From contig DASWHX010000089.1 of the NCBI GenBank assembly GCA_036397995.1, positions 1 to 17,252 of the forward strand: 17,252 nt of DNA. Direction: 5' to 3'. The notes beneath the pieces are model-generated. The model did not search any database. It worked only from the letters and a program-made list of their open reading frames with translations, and was not told the origin of the DNA. Below are positions 13,588 through 17,252 of the stretch, in pieces. Both the position numbers and the translations under genes were made by a program. The stretch comes from DASWHX01 sp036397995 (GTDB lineage: Bacteria > Bacteroidota > Bacteroidia > Cytophagales > Cyclobacteriaceae). Each line of letters starts with the position of its first letter. Within the stretch, counting starts at the first letter, position 1.

Positions 13588-14544
13588 TCAGAACAATTCT
13601 TTTGCAATTCGTAAAACCGGCTCCGCCTTACCCATTGAATAATAATGTAAACATGGAACCCCGAATTCCATCAATTCCCTGGATTGCTGAACACACCATT
13701 CCACACCTGCCTCCAGTGCCGTCTTATTATCCTTACATTTATCAATTTCATCTGATAATTCCGGCGGTATGTCCATATGAAACAAACTTGGCAAAGTATT
13801 AACCTGCTTCTTCGATGTAATTGGCTTAAGGCCTGGAATGATCGGAACATTTATCCCGGCTTCTTTGCAGTCTTTTACAAACTGAAAATATTTTTGGTTA
13901 TCGAAAAACATCTGGGTTACAATGTAATCAGCGCCACTGTCAACTTTCATTTTCAAATACTTCATATCCACCTTTGGATTCGGGGCTTCAAAATGCTTTT
14001 CCGGATATCCTGCCACTCCTATACAAAAATTGGTTGGTGTAGCGTTAGCTAATTCCTGATCGAGATAAAGTCCTTTATTCATATTAACAACCTGGCAGAG
14101 TAAATCTACCGCATAGTTGTGTCCATTTCCTTCGGGAATAAACCGGGGCTCAGACTTAATGGCATCTCCTCGCAACACCAGGACATTATCGATTCCCAGA
14201 AAGTTCAAATCTATCAGGGCATTCTCCGTTTCTCCAACGGTAAATCCTCCGCAAATAATATGAGGCACCGTATCTACATGGTACCTGTTTTGGATAGCAG
14301 CACAAATTCCCACCGTACCTGGTCTCTTCCAGATTGTTTTCCTTTCAAGCAAACCGTTACCAACACTTCTATACGCATATTCCTCCCGGTGGTAGGTTAC
14401 ATCTATAAAGGGAGGCTTAAACTCCAAAAGTGGATCTATATGCTTGAAAAGTCCATCAATGCCATCCCCCTTTAACGGCGGCAGAATCTCAATACTAAAT
14501 AAGGTTTTACCTTTTACAGATTCAAGGTGTTCAATTACTTTCAT
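13588..14544 (-). CDS. metF: Methylenetetrahydrofolate reductase
   Basis: The 318-residue FAD-dependent TIM-barrel enzyme reduces 5,10-methylene-THF to 5-methyl-THF, the methyl donor for MetH. Visible motifs are the N-terminal FSIEILPP with the conserved Glu19, DVTYHREE (about 49-56), the FAD-contact VLRGD, QMFFDNQKYF and the PIIPGLKPI segment. I chose the ATG at 14544, 4 bases after the metH stop; an in-frame upstream ATG at 14598 would overlap metH by 50 bases and add 18 residues with no family similarity. It lies between metH and the lyase gene with 2-4 base gaps, so all three are likely one transcript. Confidence 0.95.
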   Translation of the reverse strand: MKVIEHLESVKGKTLFSIEILPPLKGDGIDGLFKHIDPLLEFKPPFIDVTYHREEYAYRSVGNGLLERKTIWKRPGTVGICAAIQNRYHVDTVPHIICGGFTVGETENALIDLNFLGIDNVLVLRGDAIKSEPRFIPEGNGHNYAVDLLCQVVNMNKGLYLDQELANATPTNFCIGVAGYPEKHFEAPNPKVDMKYLKMKVDSGADYIVTQMFFDNQKYFQFVKDCKEAGINVPIIPGLKPITSKKQVNTLPSLFHMDIPPELSDEIDKCKDNKTALEAGVEWCVQQSRELMEFGVPCLHYYSMGKAEPVLRIAKELF

Positions 14545-14548
14545 GATC

Positions 14549-17252
14549 TTATAAATAAGATAAATTTGAGGCAAGCCATTTTTCGGCTTCACCAACATTC
14601 ATATGTTTACGTTTCGAATAATCAATGATCTGATCTTTCTGAATTTTACCCAGCCCGAAATACTTCGACTCCGGATGAGCAAAATATAAACCACATACAG
14701 ATGCAGCCGGATACATGGCAAATGATTCGGTTAAATAAATTCCTGTGCTGTCTTCCACAGCCAGAAGATCAAATAGTAATTTCTTCTCGGTATGGTCCGG
14801 ACAAGCCGGGTATCCGGATGCCGGCCTGATTCCTCTGTACTTTTCAGCAATCAATTCTTCCACAGAAAAGTTCTCATCAGGACAATATCCCCAAATTTCT
14901 TTACGCACTTTTTTATGCATCAATTCCGCAAAGGCTTCTGCAAGTCTGTCAGCCAATGATTTTATCATTATGCTTTTATAATCATCATGATCTTTCTCGT
15001 ACTTCTCAATTAATGGTTCAATGCCAAGACCGGCCGTAACGGCAAATCCTCCCAGGTAATCATCAATTCCTGAATTAAGAGGCGCCACAAAATCGGAAAG
15101 GCATAGATTAGGTAAATCTTTTGCTTTTTTGCCTTGCTGCCGGAGAAAATGAAATTTGGTCCGTACCGAACCGTCCTCGTTAAAGATTATCAAATCATCT
15201 CCTTCAGAATTGGCTTTAAAAATTCCAGCTGCCGCATTGGCAATTAGCGATTTATCAGCAATAATTTCTTTGAGCATTTCCTGAGCATCCGCGTAAAGTT
15301 TTTTTGCTTCCACTCCCACTTTCTTATCTTCCAAAATAAAAGGAAATTTTCCTTTTAGCATCCAGGTTTGAAAAAAGGGAGTCCAGTCAATATATTCACT
15401 AATTTCTTTCAGAGAATAATTCTCAAAGCGTTGAATACCGGGAGATTTTGGTTTTGTAATATGGGATTTATACTCAGCACTAAATCTATTTGCCCTGGAG
15501 TCAGGCAAACTTATCAGAGTTTTTTCAACATTTTTTCTTTCGTGATTTTCTCTCAGACCTTTATATTCTGATTTAATCCTCTTTATGGCTTCAGCTTTCC
15601 TTTGATCTGAAATAAGTTCACCGGCTACAGGTACGCTTCGGGAAGCATCAAGCACATGGACAACAGCACCATGGTACTTCGGATCAATTTTTACTGCGGT
15701 GTGAATCCTTGAAGTAGTGGCACCCCCAATTAAGAGCGGAATTACCATCCCGGCTTTCTCCATTTCATCTGCCACCGTAACCATTTCGTCCAGCGAAGGG
15801 GTTATCAATCCGCTTAACCCTACAATATCCACCTTTTCACTTATGGCAGTACTTATGATTTTGTCCGGAGGCACCATAACCCCAAGATCTATTATTTCAT
15901 AATTATTACAGGCTAACACTACGCTGACAATATTTTTTCCGATATCGTGCACATCTCCTTTGACAGTGGCCATTAATATTTTTGCCTTGGCTTTACTCTT
16001 CCCATCTTTTTCCTTTTCCAGGTACGGTACCAGATAAGCCACCGCCTTCTTCATTACTCTTGCACTTTTTACTACTTGCGGCAAAAACATTTTGCCTGCT
16101 CCAAATAAATCTCCAACTACATCCATTCCGGCCATTAACGGACCTTCAATTACCAACAGCGGCTTGTCCATTTGGTTCCTGGATTCCTCAACATCCGGTT
16201 CAATAAATTCAATAATACCATTTACAAGAGCATATTTGATCCTGTTTTCAACGGTGTCATTTCTCCATGAAAGGTCTCTTTCGGACTTATTAACTTTCCC
16301 TTTAACTGTTTCCGCAAATTCCAGCAGCCTTTCGGTGGCATCTTCCCTGGTGTTAAGCAAAACATCTTCAACTTTCTCCAGTAATTCCCTGGGTATTTCA
16401 TCATATACCTGGAGCATGGTTGGATTTACAATCCCCATGTCCATTCCGTGCTCTATAGCATGGTAGAGAAAAGCAGAATTTATAGCTTCTCTGACAACAT
16501 TATTGCCGCGGAAACTGAAAGATATATTGCTTACTCCACCACTCACATAGGAGCCCGGCAAGTTTTCCTTAATCCATTTTGTTGCCTGGAAAAAATCAAC
16601 CGCGCTCCTCCTGTGTTCTTCCATACCGGTTGCAACCGGAAAAATGTTGGGATCGAAAATTATATCATGCGGGGGAAAATGTAACTGCTCCGTTAATATC
16701 TTATAGACCCTTCCGCATATTTCAATTCTTCTTTCCAGTGTATCTGCTTGTCCGGCTTCATCAAAAGCCATTACCACTACCGCAGCTCCATACATTCTAA
16801 CCTTCCTGGCAATAGCAATAAATTCTTTTTCACCATTTTTCAGGCTGATTGAATTTACAATGCCTTTTCCCTGCAAACATTTGAGGCCGGCTTCGATGAT
16901 CTCCCACTTTGAAGAATCGATCATTATTGGAATTCTGGCAATATCCGGTTCAGAAGCAATCAGGTTGAGGAATTTTACCATAGCAACTTTTCCATCGATC
17001 ATTCCCTCATCCATATTCACATCCAGGATTTGGGCGCCACCTTCAACCTGGTCACGCGCAATCTCAAGCGCCGCTTCGAATTTTTCTTCCTTTATAAGAT
17101 TTAAGAATTTTCTTGAACCGGTAACGTTTGTCCTTTCACCAATGTTCACAAAATTTGTTTCCGGTGTTATGATGAGCGGATCAAGACCGCTTAAATGCAT
17201 ACTAGCCATGCGTATAAACCTCCTTGTCTCCTGTTTTTCTTGGCTCAAATTC
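14549..17252 (-). CDS. metH: Methionine synthase, folate/cobalamin/activation part (5' end open)
   Basis: The enzyme transfers a methyl group from 5-methyl-THF via cobalamin to homocysteine. At least 899 residues are present: a pterin-binding domain (from HLSGLDPL and FVNIGERTNVTGS, about 18-310), a cap module, the B12 domain with DVHDIGKN (the His that ligates cobalt) and GGATTSRIHTAVK, and the C-terminal SAM-dependent reactivation domain (EIWGYCPDE, YRGIRPASGYPACPDHTEK). The N-terminal homocysteine-binding barrel found in E. coli MetH (about 340 residues) is not in the window. Bacteroidota often encode it as a separate upstream gene, and the folate domain here starts about 18 residues in, so a split enzyme is likely. 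The frame remains open to the edge; possible starts are a TTG at 17248 or the ATG at 17209, so the 5' end is treated as partial. metF follows 4 bases downstream. Confidence 0.93.
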   Translation of the reverse strand, partial: NLSQEKQETRRFIRMASMHLSGLDPLIITPETNFVNIGERTNVTGSRKFLNLIKEEKFEAALEIARDQVEGGAQILDVNMDEGMIDGKVAMVKFLNLIASEPDIARIPIMIDSSKWEIIEAGLKCLQGKGIVNSISLKNGEKEFIAIARKVRMYGAAVVVMAFDEAGQADTLERRIEICGRVYKILTEQLHFPPHDIIFDPNIFPVATGMEEHRRSAVDFFQATKWIKENLPGSYVSGGVSNISFSFRGNNVVREAINSAFLYHAIEHGMDMGIVNPTMLQVYDEIPRELLEKVEDVLLNTREDATERLLEFAETVKGKVNKSERDLSWRNDTVENRIKYALVNGIIEFIEPDVEESRNQMDKPLLVIEGPLMAGMDVVGDLFGAGKMFLPQVVKSARVMKKAVAYLVPYLEKEKDGKSKAKAKILMATVKGDVHDIGKNIVSVVLACNNYEIIDLGVMVPPDKIISTAISEKVDIVGLSGLITPSLDEMVTVADEMEKAGMVIPLLIGGATTSRIHTAVKIDPKYHGAVVHVLDASRSVPVAGELISDQRKAEAIKRIKSEYKGLRENHERKNVEKTLISLPDSRANRFSAEYKSHITKPKSPGIQRFENYSLKEISEYIDWTPFFQTWMLKGKFPFILEDKKVGVEAKKLYADAQEMLKEIIADKSLIANAAAGIFKANSEGDDLIIFNEDGSVRTKFHFLRQQGKKAKDLPNLCLSDFVAPLNSGIDDYLGGFAVTAGLGIEPLIEKYEKDHDDYKSIMIKSLADRLAEAFAELMHKKVRKEIWGYCPDENFSVEELIAEKYRGIRPASGYPACPDHTEKKLLFDLLAVEDSTGIYLTESFAMYPAASVCGLYFAHPESKYFGLGKIQKDQIIDYSKRKHMNVGEAEKWLASNLSYL

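Noticed and set aside
14545..14598. Upstream start for metF
   Set aside because: It lies inside metH and adds 18 residues ahead of MKVIEHLES, where MTHFR similarity begins; the ATG at 14544 fits the operon spacing.

Overview
The window looks like the chromosome of a member of the Bacteroidota, probably Cytophagales-like. The supporting signs are: moderately AT-rich DNA; start codons mostly without Shine-Dalgarno sequences; promoters of the TTTG / TAnnTTTG type; a bTHX ribosomal protein; a methionine synthase that appears to lack its homocysteine domain in the same reading frame; and an alaS / M23 peptidase / merR neighbourhood. No tRNA, rRNA, CRISPR array or insertion sequence was seen. Most genes are housekeeping or central metabolism.

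Left part (1-4559). The 3' end of a membrane protein gene is followed by about 660 bases without a convincing gene. Next comes an iodotyrosine-deiodinase-type nitroreductase (+). It converges on a minus-strand group: a bTHX-like gene with a long Lys-rich tail, phenylalanine 4-hydroxylase, and an SthA/lipoamide-dehydrogenase-like flavoprotein that has lost the redox disulfide. Between the bTHX-like gene and the hydroxylase lies the most interesting element in the window. It has a consensus promoter, a 21-codon leader ORF with the run Tyr-Tyr-Tyr-Ser-Tyr-Tyr, and an intrinsic terminator 29 bases before the hydroxylase start. The end of the leader ORF is perfectly complementary (9 bp, 12 with wobbles) to the inside of that terminator. 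This reads as a tyrosine-responsive transcription attenuator controlling an enzyme that makes tyrosine.

Middle part (4560-12736). A small Cys-rich conserved-looking protein (+) overlaps the 3' end of alaS (-) by 35 bases. Divergent from alaS runs a co-directional plus-strand series: two tandem paralogous membrane-anchored M23 peptidases, a CapA-family lipoprotein with its own candidate promoter, a MerR-type regulator and dprA. The last three are nearly abutting.

Right part (12737-17252). A tightly packed minus-strand operon carries the folate/cobalamin/reactivation part of methionine synthase (open at the window edge), metF and an HMG-CoA-lyase family gene, with 2-4 base gaps. MetF supplies the methyl-folate used by MetH; the role of the lyase in this operon is unclear. 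Its 3' end abuts dprA with no intervening base.
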